64,000 bases of DNA from Nocardioides zeae (GTDB lineage Bacteria; Actinomycetota; Actinomycetes; Propionibacteriales; Nocardioidaceae). The stretch is from contig NZ_JAAGXA010000001.1 in the NCBI RefSeq assembly GCF_010686755.1, forward strand, positions 62,001 through 126,000, written 5' to 3'. This document shows, piece by piece, positions 1 to 13,640 of the stretch. Within the stretch, counting starts at the first letter, position 1. Each line of letters begins with the position of its first letter. The translations under genes and the position numbers were made by a program. The notes below the pieces were generated by a model that had not been told where the DNA came from, searched no databases, and was given only the letters and a program-made list of their open reading frames with translations.

Positions 1-72
1 GTGCGAGCCCGCATCCCGCTCTACGACCTGCCCGACCGAGCGGTCGTCCCGTCGGAGAGGGCAGGTGCGTGA
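1..72 (+). CDS. 3' end of an upstream gene, cut by window start
   Basis: Frame 1 is open from the first base to TGA at 70-72 and encodes a 23-residue tail beginning VRARIPLYDLPDRAVVP. The composition and position fit the C-terminus of a real protein. In many actinobacteria the gene before the atp operon is a WecA/MraY-like undecaprenyl-phosphate sugar-phosphate transferase, but too little is present here to confirm that. Confidence 0.4.
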   Translation: MRARIPLYDLPDRAVVPSERAGA

Positions 73-105
73 TGACCCCTCCTGCCTGCTATCGTCCGGG
101 GCGCG

Positions 106-366
106 ATGACACCGCACGAGCCTCCCTCGGAACCCTCGAGGACAACCCCCGACGGGCCGATGGCCGACCCCTGGCGGTCGTTCAGCTACATGACCTCGGG
201 TGTGCTGATGTACGGGCTGCTGGGGTGGCTCGCCGATCGGTGGCTGGGCACGACCTTCCTGGTCGCGATCGGCATCCTCCTCGGCGCGGGTCTCGGCATC
301 TACATGACGTTCGCGCGCTACAACCGGGCTTCCCCCGAGGCCCCCACCGACAAACCGACGACCTGA
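106..366 (+). CDS. AtpZ/AtpI-like small membrane protein of the ATP synthase operon
   Basis: This 86-residue protein has a charged, proline-rich N-terminus and two hydrophobic helices (about residues 28-44 and 50-68) of the AtpZ/AtpI type, with the glycine-rich second helix typical of that family. Such proteins sit at the head of atp operons and are thought to help assemble the c-ring or to transport Mg2+/Ca2+; that role comes from the family and nothing here tests it. The gene lies 76 bp upstream of atpB. The usual separate longer AtpI gene is absent from the gap. Confidence 0.75.
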   Translation: MTPHEPPSEPSRTTPDGPMADPWRSFSYMTSGVLMYGLLGWLADRWLGTTFLVAIGILLGAGLGIYMTFARYNRASPEAPTDKPTT

Positions 367-442
367 ACGCGGGCGGTCCGAGCCGGACCGCTGCGATCGA
401 CCACCCGGACCTGATGGCCGACCTCACGAAGGAGCACACGCG

Positions 443-1508
<1,066 letters not shown>

Positions 1509-1513
1509 CGTAA

Positions 1514-2082
<569 letters not shown>

Positions 2083-2083
<1 letters not shown>

Positions 2084-2889
2084 TGGCGGACTTCCGTGGC
2101 ACGTCGGCCGACGCGCTCGCGGCGCTGACCGTCGAGCTGCGGGCCGTCGCCGAGAGCGACCTCGCCCGTGTCGGCAGCGACCTCTTCGCGGTCGCCGGCA
2201 TCCTCCGCGGCGAGCCGGCCCTGCGCCGGGTCGTCACGGACGTGTCGGTGCCCGCCGAGGCGAAGCGGGGCCTGCTCCGGCAGATCCTCGGCGGCAAGGC
2301 CAGCGAGGCAGCCGTGTCGCTCGTCGACGCGGCCGTCGGCCACCGGTGGACGGTGTCCCGCGACCTCGCCGACGCCATCGAGCGTCTCGGCGAGATCGCG
2401 GTCGTCCGTTCGGCGGGGGACGCCGGTCCTCGTCTGGAGAACGAGCTGTTCGAGTTCGGCCAGGTCGTCAAGGGCGAGCCCTCGCTCCGCGACGCGCTGT
2501 CGGACCCGGCCCGCTCGGTCGCCGACAAGGCCCGCCTCGTCGACAGCCTGCTCGCCGGCAAGGCGTTGCCCGCGACGGTCGCGCTGGTGCACCAGGCCCT
2601 GGCCGGCACCTACCGCACGGTCGCGGTCGCGCTGGCGACGTACGAGCACGTGGCGGCCGACGTCAACGGGGAGCGGGTCGCGACGGTCACCGTCGCCAAG
2701 CCCCTCGCCGACGGCGACCGCGCTCGACTGGTCGACGTACTGTCGCGACAGTACGGCCGTCCGGTGCACCTCAACGTCGTGGTCGACAGGTCGGTCGTCG
2801 GAGGTGTCCTCGTCGAGATCGGCGACGACGTCATCGACGGCACGGTCGCCGGCCGTCTCGACACCGCACGCCGCCGCCTCGCCGGCTGA
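2083..2889 (+). CDS. atpH: F0F1 ATP synthase subunit delta
   Basis: The delta subunit (OSCP homologue) caps the F1 head and joins it to the b stalk. The 268-residue protein is longer than the roughly 180 residues of enterobacterial delta, as is usual in actinobacteria. The C-terminal OSCP signature is visible in the segment [20 protein letters not shown]. Translation is coupled to atpF through a one-base TGATG overlap. Confidence 0.95.
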
Positions 2890-2954
2890 CCCCGGCCCCG
2901 AACCCAGCCGCCCCGAGCCCCCACCACCCGGGCCGAGAACCAGAAGGAAGAGTG

Positions 2955-4595
<1,641 letters not shown>

Positions 4596-4598
4596 CCC

Positions 4599-6988
<2,390 letters not shown>

Positions 6989-6990
6989 CC

Positions 6991-7383
6991 ATGGCCGGTT
7001 CCCTGCACGTCGAGCTGGTCAGCGCCGAGCGCGTGGTGTGGTCGGGCGACGCCGTCCGCGTCATCGCCCGCACGGTCGCGGGTGACGTCGGCATCCTGCC
7101 GGGTCACGCACCGCTGCTCTCCGCGCTGTCGCACGGTGTGGTCGACATCCAGTCGACCGAGGGCGAGACCTGGATCGCGGCCGTCTCCGACGGGTTCCTG
7201 TCGGTGGCGGACGACCGCGTGTCCGTGCTCTCCGAGTACGCCGAGCTGTCCCACGAGATCGATGTCGAGAAGGCGCGCGCCGACGTGGAGCGTGCCAAGG
7301 CGGCGGGCGAGGACGACACGGAGGCGCTCGACGTCCTCCGCACGGCCGAGGCCCGCATCCGCGCGGTCGAGGCGGCCTCCTGA
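6991..7383 (+). CDS. atpC: F0F1 ATP synthase subunit epsilon
   Basis: Epsilon couples the rotor to F1 and can inhibit ATP hydrolysis. The 130-residue product shows the N-terminal beta-sandwich with LHVELVSAERVVWSGDA and the GDVGILPGHAPLLSAL signature, then a C-terminal helical pair. ATG 6991 was chosen because it is two bases after the atpD stop and gives the canonical N-terminus; the frame stays open further upstream inside atpD. It is the last atp gene. Confidence 0.96.
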   Translation: MAGSLHVELVSAERVVWSGDAVRVIARTVAGDVGILPGHAPLLSALSHGVVDIQSTEGETWIAAVSDGFLSVADDRVSVLSEYAELSHEIDVEKARADVERAKAAGEDDTEALDVLRTAEARIRAVEAAS

Positions 7384-7422
7384 GAGGCTCGCTCGTCCCG
7401 CGTCGTACGACGCCGTGAGCTG

Positions 7423-7459
7423 CTGCCCGGCCCCCGCTTCTGTTGGCGGGGCCGGGCAG
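7423..7459 (+). terminator. Rho-independent terminator of the atp operon
   Basis: A 12-bp perfect stem (7423-7434 with 7448-7459, CTGCCCGGCCCC / GGGGCCGGGCAG) with a 13-base loop is followed by TAGTCTTTCCCC. It lies 40 bp after the atpC stop and before the DUF2550 gene. Confidence 0.75.
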
Positions 7460-7516
7460 TAGTCTTTCCCCGTCCCGCTCCCGCGCGGCGGGTCGACCCG
7501 TCGAGGAGGAGATCGC

Positions 7517-7957
7517 ATGCCGCTGTGGCAGTGGCTGCTCGACGGTGTCGCTGTCCTCGTCGCCCTGGTCGTGCTCTACGGCCTCGCGCTCGTCGTGCGT
7601 CGGCGCGCCGTCTCCCGGCACGGGGCCACCTTCGAGCTCAGCGTGCGCCTCCGCGAGGACCGTCCGGGCCGCGGGTGGGTGCTCGGTCTGGGCCGCTACC
7701 AGGGCGACACGCTGGAGTGGTTCCGGATCTTCTCCGTCTCCCCGCGGCCGAAGCGCCTGTGGCGCCGCTCCGAGCTGGAGTACGTCGGGCGTCGCGTCCC
7801 GACAGGCCCCGAGTGCGCGACGCTCTACGCCGACCACCTCGTGGTGCAGTGCCGCACGCCGGACGGTCCCGTCGAGCTCGCGCTCGCCCCGTCGTCCCTC
7901 ATGGGCCTGCAGGCGTGGATCGAGGCCGCACCCCCGGGCACGGCCGAGCACATCTGA
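7517..7957 (+). CDS. DUF2550 family membrane protein
   Basis: The 146-residue protein has one N-terminal transmembrane helix (about 5-27) followed by a soluble domain with the family segments FELSVRLRED, GWVLGLGRYQGDTLEWFRIFS and WRRSELEYVGRR. This matches DUF2550, which follows atpC across actinobacteria (Rv1312 in M. tuberculosis). Its function is unknown. The start at ATG 7517 follows GAGGAGGA. It is separated from the atp genes by a terminator, so it is probably transcribed on its own as well. Confidence 0.85.
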   Translation: MPLWQWLLDGVAVLVALVVLYGLALVVRRRAVSRHGATFELSVRLREDRPGRGWVLGLGRYQGDTLEWFRIFSVSPRPKRLWRRSELEYVGRRVPTGPECATLYADHLVVQCRTPDGPVELALAPSSLMGLQAWIEAAPPGTAEHI

Positions 7958-8003
7958 CGCCGTCCGTCGCCCTACCCCTGCTGGCGCCGCCGCCCGCCCC
8001 TCG

Positions 8004-8079
8004 CCGTGTAACGCGGTGTCCGGGCTACTGGTGCGGTGGTCGACCACGTGTTCAGTAGCCCGGACACCGCGTTACACGG
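8004..8079. repeat. Intergenic palindrome with 26-bp perfect arms
   Basis: The left arm 8004-8029 (starting CCGTGTAACGCGG) is perfectly complementary to the right arm 8054-8079. The next base pair (8030/8053) also pairs. The 24-base spacer itself contains the perfect palindrome GTGGTCGACCAC (8036-8047). It lies between two convergent genes, so it could serve as a bidirectional terminator, but the arms are not followed by a T run. It looks like a repetitive extragenic palindrome of a family different from the ATGACGTCC palindromes found elsewhere in the window. Confidence 0.85.
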
Positions 8080-8102
8080 GCCGGGACGCGGGCCGGGGCG
8101 CG

Positions 8103-8828
8103 TCAGGCGTCGAGCGTGGGGGCGTTGAGGCGCAGCACCCACTCGACGACCGGGCGGCAGAGCGGCCACGTGGCCGTGACGACCTGGGTCTCCTGCGCCG
8201 CCCCTCCGTCGATCGCGCGCGTCACGGACCTGACCCACGCACCGGGCTCGAGCGGCGCCACGTCGATGGCGTCGCCCGCCTGGGAGCGGGCCTGGCCGAC
8301 GACGTCGTCGACCGCCAGGGGCAGCACCACGGCGTCGAGCACGTGGTCGCCGCTGGCGCGGTCCACGATCACGGCCGTCGCGAGGGCCGTGCCGTCCGGC
8401 AGGCGCACCCCGGCGAGGTGGTCGACCGCGTCGCCGCCCACCTCGGTGATGGTCCAGGTGCTGTCCGCGGCACGGGTGCCAGCGAGGTCGCGCAGCCAGG
8501 CGGGGACGGCGTCGGCACGACGGGCCACCTCGGCATCGACGCGGTCGGCATGGGGGAGGGCCGGGTGGAGCTCGCGCAGGACGAGCAGCGCGGCGGTGGT
8601 CTCGACGTACGGCGTGTCGAGAAAGGACAGCACCAGGTCGGCGAGGCTCGGGCCGAGCGCCCGCGTGGGGTCGGCGTTGCGGTCGTCGATGCTGTCGAGG
8701 AGGGAGCCGACGCTGACGAGCAGGTCCAGCGGCCGGCCCGAGGCCAGCGCTCGCTGCAGCGCCTGGAAGAGCTCCTGCCCCTCGGCGTCCGGGATGCGGT
8801 GCGGGCGCTCGTCCTGGGGGCTCTCCAT
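8103..8828 (-). CDS. Conserved-type hypothetical protein
   Basis: I do not recognise the family of this 241-residue acidic protein. It begins MESPQDERPHRIPDAEGQEL, has a helical N-terminal half (ALQRALASGRPLDLLVSV) and a mixed C-terminal half. There is no signal peptide or membrane helix. ATG 8828 was chosen over in-frame upstream starts, because the upstream extension is proline/arginine-rich and antisense to the SelW-like gene. The gene is divergent from that gene with only 42 bp between them. Confidence 0.7.
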   Translation of the reverse strand: MESPQDERPHRIPDAEGQELFQALQRALASGRPLDLLVSVGSLLDSIDDRNADPTRALGPSLADLVLSFLDTPYVETTAALLVLRELHPALPHADRVDAEVARRADAVPAWLRDLAGTRAADSTWTITEVGGDAVDHLAGVRLPDGTALATAVIVDRASGDHVLDAVVLPLAVDDVVGQARSQAGDAIDVAPLEPGAWVRSVTRAIDGGAAQETQVVTATWPLCRPVVEWVLRLNAPTLDA

Positions 8829-8870
8829 GCCCCCGACCCTAGGCCCCGGCCGTCTGGGAGGATCGCGGGC

Positions 8871-9182
8871 GTGGCGTCGGTCCGGATCACCTACTGCACG
8901 CAGTGTCGCTGGCTGCTGCGCGCGACGTGGTACGCCGGCGAGCTGTTGCAGACCTTCGAGGGCGACCTCGACGAGGTCGCCCTGGCCCCGGCGACGGGCG
9001 GGGTGTTCCGCGTCGACGTGCTGGTCGACGGGCACCGCCACGGGGTGTGGAACCGCAAGACCGACGGCGGGTTCCCCGAGATCACCGAGCTGAAGCGACG
9101 GGTGCGGGACCTGGCGGCGCCGGGGCGCGACCTCGGCCATGCGGACCGGGCGGACCGGACGGACCGGGTGCGCGGCGACTGA
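8871..9182 (+). CDS. SelT/SelW/SelH (Rdx) family protein
   Basis: The 103-residue product starts VASVRITYCTQCRWLLRATWYAGELLQ. The CxxC pair (CTQC) at the end of the first strand, followed by a WxxxA helix, is the signature of the Rdx thioredoxin-like family to which selenoprotein W belongs. The redox position is an ordinary cysteine and no in-frame TGA is used. The start is GTG 8871. The family role is thiol redox or regulation; the substrate is unknown. The C-terminus has a short Asp/Arg repeat tail (HADRADRTDRVRGD). Confidence 0.8.
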   Translation: MASVRITYCTQCRWLLRATWYAGELLQTFEGDLDEVALAPATGGVFRVDVLVDGHRHGVWNRKTDGGFPEITELKRRVRDLAAPGRDLGHADRADRTDRVRGD

Positions 9183-9244
9183 AGTCGCCCGCGACGCGAC
9201 CATGGTCGCTCCCGCCGACGGCCCGGCCGGGCGAGGCTCGAGCC

Positions 9245-9433
9245 ATGACCACTCCCGTCCAGATCGCCGTCGGCATCCTGCTCCTCACGGCCGGTGCCGT
9301 GCTCGCCCTGGGGTTCCCCGACGCCGAGCTGGGATGGTTCGACGGCCGGCCGCTCGGTGTCGTCCTCGTGCTGGTCGGCCTGGTAGACGTCGCCGAGGCG
9401 CTCTGGAAGCGGCGTTCGGGGGAACGGGCGTGA
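9245..9433 (+). CDS. Small two-helix membrane protein
   Basis: The 62-residue ORF starts at ATG 9245. It encodes two hydrophobic helices (about 6-23 and 34-51) separated by the short loop PDAELGWFDGRP, with a positively charged C-terminus (KRRSGERA). No family is recognised. It lies between the SelW-like gene and the convergent cobalamin adenosyltransferase, with a five-base gap to the latter. Coding character is supported by helix periodicity and third-position GC rather than by homology. Confidence 0.55.
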   Translation: MTTPVQIAVGILLLTAGAVLALGFPDAELGWFDGRPLGVVLVLVGLVDVAEALWKRRSGERA

Positions 9434-9438
9434 TGCCG

Positions 9439-10014
9439 TCAGCCGCGCTCGCCGCCCGGCACCCACAGCACGTCGCCGTTCACGCGGTTCGCGTGCCGGG
9501 CCAGGATGAAGAGCAGGTCGGAGAGCCGGTTGAGGTACGTGATGGCGACGACGTTCATCGAGTCGGCGTACCCGTCCCAGGCCGCCCAGGCGGCGCGCTC
9601 GGCGCGGCGCACGACGGTGCGCGCGACGTGCAGGTGGGCGGCCGCGGGAGTGCCGCCGTTGAGGATGAACGAGCGGAGCTTGGGCAGGTCCTCGTTGTAC
9701 TGGTCGCACCAGCCCTCGAGCCGCTCGACGTAGTCCGGCTCGATCCGCAGCGGCGGGAACTCGGGCTCCTCGACCACGGGCGTGCAGAAGTCCGCGCCGA
9801 CGTCGAAGAGGTCGTTCTGCACGTGGGTCAGCACCGCGACCACGTCGTCGTCGAGCCCGCCGGTCGCCAGCGCGACGCCGATGTGGGCGTTCGCCTCGTC
9901 GACGACCGCGTAGGCCTCGAGACGCGCGTCGGTCTTGCTGGTCTCGCTCATGTCGCCGAGCCGGGTGCGTCCGGCGTCTCCGGTGCGGGTGTAGATGCGC
10001 GTCAGGTTGACCAT
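9439..10014 (-). CDS. PduO-type cob(I)alamin adenosyltransferase
   Basis: This 191-residue enzyme transfers the adenosyl group of ATP to cob(I)alamin to make adenosylcobalamin. The N-terminal ATP loop reads TRIYTRTGDAGRTRLGD, a variant of the family TGDDGTT loop. The C-terminal signature is GGTPAAAHLHVARTVVRRAER. ATG 10014 is preferred to the in-frame ATG six codons upstream because MVNLTRIYTRTGD is the standard start. It lies next to the B12-dependent mutase gene, which it presumably supplies. The same gene follows DUF2550 in mycobacteria (Rv1314c). Confidence 0.92.
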   Translation of the reverse strand: MVNLTRIYTRTGDAGRTRLGDMSETSKTDARLEAYAVVDEANAHIGVALATGGLDDDVVAVLTHVQNDLFDVGADFCTPVVEEPEFPPLRIEPDYVERLEGWCDQYNEDLPKLRSFILNGGTPAAAHLHVARTVVRRAERAAWAAWDGYADSMNVVAITYLNRLSDLLFILARHANRVNGDVLWVPGGERG

Positions 10015-10213
10015 GGCACGACCGTAGGTCATCCCGCCGCCCGCGCCGAGGGCGCGCCGCGCCGCGGCTACGGCCGGGGAGGTGCGCCGCGGCGTACAGT
10101 GTGGAACACGTCACACCATGTCGCTCCAGCGGTCCGGTGCAACCGATCCGCCTCTCGGGACGTCTGTGCTTGTGGGAACGCGATCCGGGCAGACCGGGGA
10201 ACGAGGCATCGAC

Positions 10214-10576
10214 ATGGCTGACACCGGCACGATCGGCACGATCGGACGGCGCACGAGTGCGGGGAACCGCCTGCAGATCGTCATGGACGGTCCGCGCCTG
10301 GAGCTGGTGGGGGACTTCGATGCCCGCAGCACGTCCCAGGTGCGACCGGTCCTCCACGACGCGATGGCCACCCACGCGCGGGTCGTCGTCGACCTGGCGG
10401 GTGTCGCCAACGTCGACCTCACGGCCCTGCGGGTGCTGGCCGCGGCCAGCCGGCGTGCCCACCACGAGGGTCGTCACCTCGTGCTGGCGTCGCCCCGCCC
10501 CGTCGTCCTGCGGCTCATGCACCTGTCGCACCTCGCCCGGCTGCTCGAGGTGGAGCGGCTCGCCGTCCCTGCCTGA
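10214..10576 (+). CDS. STAS-domain protein (anti-sigma factor antagonist type)
   Basis: The 120-residue product is a single STAS domain. The strand RLELVGDFDARST is followed by VVVDLAGVANVDLTALRVL, where the Thr in DLTALRVL sits at the position phosphorylated in SpoIIAA-type antagonists. Such proteins bind an anti-sigma kinase in partner switching; no partner kinase is adjacent. The start is uncertain: ATG 10214 gives the compact domain, while ATG 10118 in the same frame would add 32 low-complexity residues. Confidence 0.8.
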   Translation: MADTGTIGTIGRRTSAGNRLQIVMDGPRLELVGDFDARSTSQVRPVLHDAMATHARVVVDLAGVANVDLTALRVLAAASRRAHHEGRHLVLASPRPVVLRLMHLSHLARLLEVERLAVPA

Positions 10577-10641
10577 CGCCGGTGCCCGACCCGGGGGTAA
10601 CTGACCGGACGGGGAGGTGATCCATGCCCCACGGGAGGTGG

Positions 10642-10670
10642 TTACCGATCGGTCGCTCGCGACATACTCT
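10642..10670 (+). promoter_or_regulatory. Candidate promoter of the mutase gene
   Basis: TTACCG (10642-10647), a 17-base spacer and TACTCT (10665-10670) end six bases before ATG 10677. Initiation at the normal distance would give a leaderless or nearly leaderless mRNA, which agrees with the lack of a ribosome binding site immediately before the ATG. Inference from spacing and similarity only. Confidence 0.4.
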
Positions 10671-10676
10671 GCGACC

Positions 10677-12740
10677 ATGAGCGACTCCTCGAACGGCGCC
10701 GTCGACGCCGCCGCCGCGCCGACCCCTGCCGCCGTGCCCGAGCGGCCGGCGAAGGACCGGCCGTGGGTGATGCGGACCTACGCGGGTCACTCCACCGCCG
10801 AGGCGTCCAACGCGCTCTACCGCTCGAACCTGGAGAAGGGGCAGACCGGGCTGTCGGTCGCCTTCGACCTGCCGACCCAGACCGGCTACGACCCCACGAG
10901 CCCGCTCGCGCGCGGCGAGGTCGGCAAGGTCGGCGTGCCGGTCCCGCACCTGGGGGAGATGCGCAAGCTCTTCGACGGGATCCCGCTGACGTCGATGAAC
11001 ACGTCGATGACGATCAACGCCACGGCCATGTGGCTCCTGGCGATGTACCAGGTCACGGCCGAGGAGCAGAACCCCGGGCTCGACCCCGCCGAGGTCGCCC
11101 AGCAGCTCGCCGGCACGACGCAGAACGACATCATCAAGGAGTACCTGTCGCGGGGGACCTACGTGTTCCCGCCGGAGCACTCCCTGCGCCTGATCAGCGA
11201 CATGATCGCCTACACGGTCCACCAGATCCCGAAGTGGAACCCGATCAACATCTGCAGCTACCACCTGCAGGAGGCCGGTGCGACGCCGACGCAGGAGCTG
11301 GCCTACTCGCTGTGCACCGCGATCGCCGTGCTCGACGCGGTGAAGGCCGCCGGCCAGGTCAGCGAGGAGGACTTCGAGAAGGTCGTCGGCCGCATCTCGT
11401 TCTTCGTCAACGCCGGGGTCCGGTTCGTCGAGGAGATGTGCAAGATGCGCGCCTTCGTGCGCCTCTGGGACGAGATCACGGCGGAGCGGTACGGCGTCGC
11501 CGACCCGAAGATGCGCCGCTTCCGCTACGGGGTGCAGGTCAACAGCCTCGGGCTCACGGAGTCGCAGCCCGAGAACAACGTGCAGCGCATCGTGCTCGAG
11601 ATGCTCGCCGTGACGCTCAGCAAGGACGCCCGTGCGCGGGCCGTGCAGCTGCCGGCGTGGAACGAGGCGCTGGGGCTGCCCCGGCCGTGGGACCAGCAGT
11701 GGTCGCTGCGCCTGCAGCAGGTGCTGGCCTACGAGTCCGACCTGCTGGAGTACGCCGACATCTTCGACGGCAGCCACGTCATCGAGGCGAAGGTCGCCGA
11801 GCTCGTCGAGGGCGCGAAGGCCGAGATCGACCGGGTGCAGGCCATGGGGGGCGCGATCGCCGCCGTCGAGTCGGGCTACATGAAGCAGGCCCTGGTGTCG
11901 TCCCACGCCGCGCGGCGCGGTCGCATCGAGTCCGGCGACGAGGTCATCGTCGGCGTCAACAAGTTCACGACCACGGAGTCCTCGCCGCTCACGGCCGACC
12001 TCGACGGCGCCATCCAGACCGCCGACCCCGAGGCCGAGCGATCGGCCATCGCCTCGGTCGAGGCGTGGAAGGCGGAGCGGGACGAGGCCGCGGTGACGGC
12101 AGCGCTGGAGAAGCTCGCCGAGGACGCCAAGGGCGACGCGAACCTCATGCACGCGACCCTGGCGGCCGCGCGGGCGGGGGCGACCACGGGCGAGTGGGCC
12201 GCGACCCTCCGCGAGGTGTTCGGCGAGTTCCGCGCCCCGACCGGTGTCGCGGGCGCCGTCGGCGTGGCCGAGGCCGGTGCCGAGCTCACGAGCGTCCGCG
12301 AGAAGGTCGCGGCCACCGGTGAGGAGCTGGGCGGTCGTCTGCGGCTGCTCGTCGGCAAGCCCGGGCTCGACGGTCACTCCAACGGGGCCGAGCAGGTCGC
12401 CGTGCGTGCGCGTGACGCCGGCTTCGAGGTGATCTACCAGGGCATCCGGCTCACCCCGGAGCAGATCGTGGCGGCCGCGGTCGCCGAGGACGTGCACTGC
12501 GTGGGGCTGTCGATCCTGTCGGGCTCCCACATGGAGCTCGTGCCCGACGTGCTCGACGGCCTCCGGGCCGCCGGTGCCGGCGACATCCCGGTGATCGTGG
12601 GCGGCATCATCCCCGACTCCGACGGCAAGCGCCTGCAGGAGCTCGGCGTCGCCGCCGTCTACACGCCCAAGGACTTCGGGCTCACCGAGATCATGGGCGG
12701 GATCGTCGACGTCATCCGCGCTGCCAACGGTCTCGACTGA
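10677..12740 (+). CDS. meaA: Adenosylcobalamin-dependent ethylmalonyl-CoA mutase (MeaA family)
   Basis: The 687-residue protein combines an acyl-CoA mutase TIM barrel with a C-terminal B12-binding domain. Near the N-terminus RTYAGHSTAEASNALYR and GLSVAFDLPTQTGYD match MeaA more closely than the methylmalonyl-CoA mutase large subunit. The B12-binding motif is DGHSNG (D565, H567, G570), followed by SILSGSH and the VGGIIP glycine pair. The single-chain length also fits MeaA. It interconverts ethylmalonyl-CoA and methylsuccinyl-CoA. The adenosyltransferase (9439-10014) and MeaB (27049-28050) are in the window; crotonyl-CoA carboxylase/reductase is not seen. Confidence 0.88.
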   Translation: MSDSSNGAVDAAAAPTPAAVPERPAKDRPWVMRTYAGHSTAEASNALYRSNLEKGQTGLSVAFDLPTQTGYDPTSPLARGEVGKVGVPVPHLGEMRKLFDGIPLTSMNTSMTINATAMWLLAMYQVTAEEQNPGLDPAEVAQQLAGTTQNDIIKEYLSRGTYVFPPEHSLRLISDMIAYTVHQIPKWNPINICSYHLQEAGATPTQELAYSLCTAIAVLDAVKAAGQVSEEDFEKVVGRISFFVNAGVRFVEEMCKMRAFVRLWDEITAERYGVADPKMRRFRYGVQVNSLGLTESQPENNVQRIVLEMLAVTLSKDARARAVQLPAWNEALGLPRPWDQQWSLRLQQVLAYESDLLEYADIFDGSHVIEAKVAELVEGAKAEIDRVQAMGGAIAAVESGYMKQALVSSHAARRGRIESGDEVIVGVNKFTTTESSPLTADLDGAIQTADPEAERSAIASVEAWKAERDEAAVTAALEKLAEDAKGDANLMHATLAAARAGATTGEWAATLREVFGEFRAPTGVAGAVGVAEAGAELTSVREKVAATGEELGGRLRLLVGKPGLDGHSNGAEQVAVRARDAGFEVIYQGIRLTPEQIVAAAVAEDVHCVGLSILSGSHMELVPDVLDGLRAAGAGDIPVIVGGIIPDSDGKRLQELGVAAVYTPKDFGLTEIMGGIVDVIRAANGLD

Positions 12741-12786
12741 GGCAAGGCTTCGCTCATCCGAGCGGGTCTCGCGTAGCATCCAGGCC

Positions 12787-12978
12787 GTGGGCAAGTCCAA
12801 GGGGAAGAAGAAGCTTCCCAAGCTGAAGTGCTGCGAGTCGAAGTCGAAGTGCAGCCGCTGCCCCCTCCGCATGCTCAAGGAGGGGACGCTGCCGGACGGC
12901 TACACCGTCAAGCACCGGCACCTCGTGCGCGTCGACGGCAAGAAGGTCAGCAAGAAGAAGCTGCAGAGGGCCGCCTGA
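12787..12978 (+). CDS. Small Lys/Cys-rich protein with a putative metal-binding Cys cluster
   Basis: This 63-residue basic protein starts at GTG 12787 and has the cluster CCESKSKCSRCP (about residues 16-27) within a lysine-rich background. Four cysteines at CC-x5-C-x2-C spacing suggest a zinc site or knuckle and possible nucleic-acid binding. Similar small proteins of unknown function occur in actinobacteria, from memory and not searched. It lies 46 bp after meaA and is probably independently translated. Confidence 0.7.
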   Translation: MGKSKGKKKLPKLKCCESKSKCSRCPLRMLKEGTLPDGYTVKHRHLVRVDGKKVSKKKLQRAA

Positions 12979-13081
12979 GCCCAGCCTCTCCTGGGGTGCC
13001 GCGACGCCGCGGCTCTGGCAGGATCGGCGTTGCCGCCGCTCCGCGACGGCGTACCGTCGAGATCGACCAGGAGACGCCCTC

Positions 13082-13606
13082 ATGCCCGCAGCCCGTTTCG
13101 CCGAGCAGCTCAACGTCCAGATCGGCAACGAGCTCGCTGCCCACAACCAGTACCTCGCGTGCGCGGTCCACTACGACGCGCTGACGATGCCGCAGATGGC
13201 CGCCTTCTTCTACGGCCAGGCCCTCGAGGAGCGGGAGCACGCGCTGATGATGGTGAAGTACCTCCTCGACACCGACGCCGCGGTGACGATCCCCGGCGTC
13301 GAGGCCCCGATCTCGTCGTTCGACGACGTCGTCGCGCCCGTCGCGCTGGCGCTCGCGCAGGAGAAGAAGGTCACCGAGCAGATCAACGGCCTGCTGCGGA
13401 TCGCGCGCGAGGAGTCCGACTACGCCTCCGAGCAGTTCATGCAGTGGTTCATCAAGGAGCAGGTCGAGGAGATCGCCACGATGAGCGACCTGCTGACGGT
13501 CGTCACGCGCAGCAAGGACGACGTCAACGACATCGAGGAGTACGTCGCCCGCGAGCAGGGTGGCGCCGGTAGCGACCCGACCGCCCCGCCCGTCGCGGGC
13601 GCCTGA
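13082..13606 (+). CDS. Ferritin (non-haem, BfrB-like)
   Basis: The 174-residue four-helix-bundle protein has ferroxidase-centre residues E17 (in NELAAHNQY), E50 and H53 (in EEREHA), and further glutamates in QEKKVTEQI and EQVEEI. The haem-binding methionine of bacterioferritin is not evident, so it is called a ferritin that stores and detoxifies iron by oxidising Fe(II). Its length is normal for M. tuberculosis BfrB-like ferritins. The C-terminal tail (about 160-174) is a Gly/Ala/Pro-rich extension. Confidence 0.9.
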   Translation: MPAARFAEQLNVQIGNELAAHNQYLACAVHYDALTMPQMAAFFYGQALEEREHALMMVKYLLDTDAAVTIPGVEAPISSFDDVVAPVALALAQEKKVTEQINGLLRIAREESDYASEQFMQWFIKEQVEEIATMSDLLTVVTRSKDDVNDIEEYVAREQGGAGSDPTAPPVAGA

Positions 13607-13640
13607 GCCCGGGACCCGGGGGAGCAGGAGGAGCCCGCCG

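Noticed and set aside
8871..9182. Selenoprotein W with selenocysteine
   Set aside because: The redox motif is CTQC with cysteine, and no in-frame TGA is present before the stop.
10677..12740. Methylmalonyl-CoA mutase large subunit
   Set aside because: N-terminal and core segments match MeaA-type ethylmalonyl-CoA mutase better, and no small-subunit gene is adjacent.
10515..12878. 787-codon minus-strand open frame opposite meaA
   Set aside because: Shadow of the mutase gene; no domain, no start signal, skewed composition.
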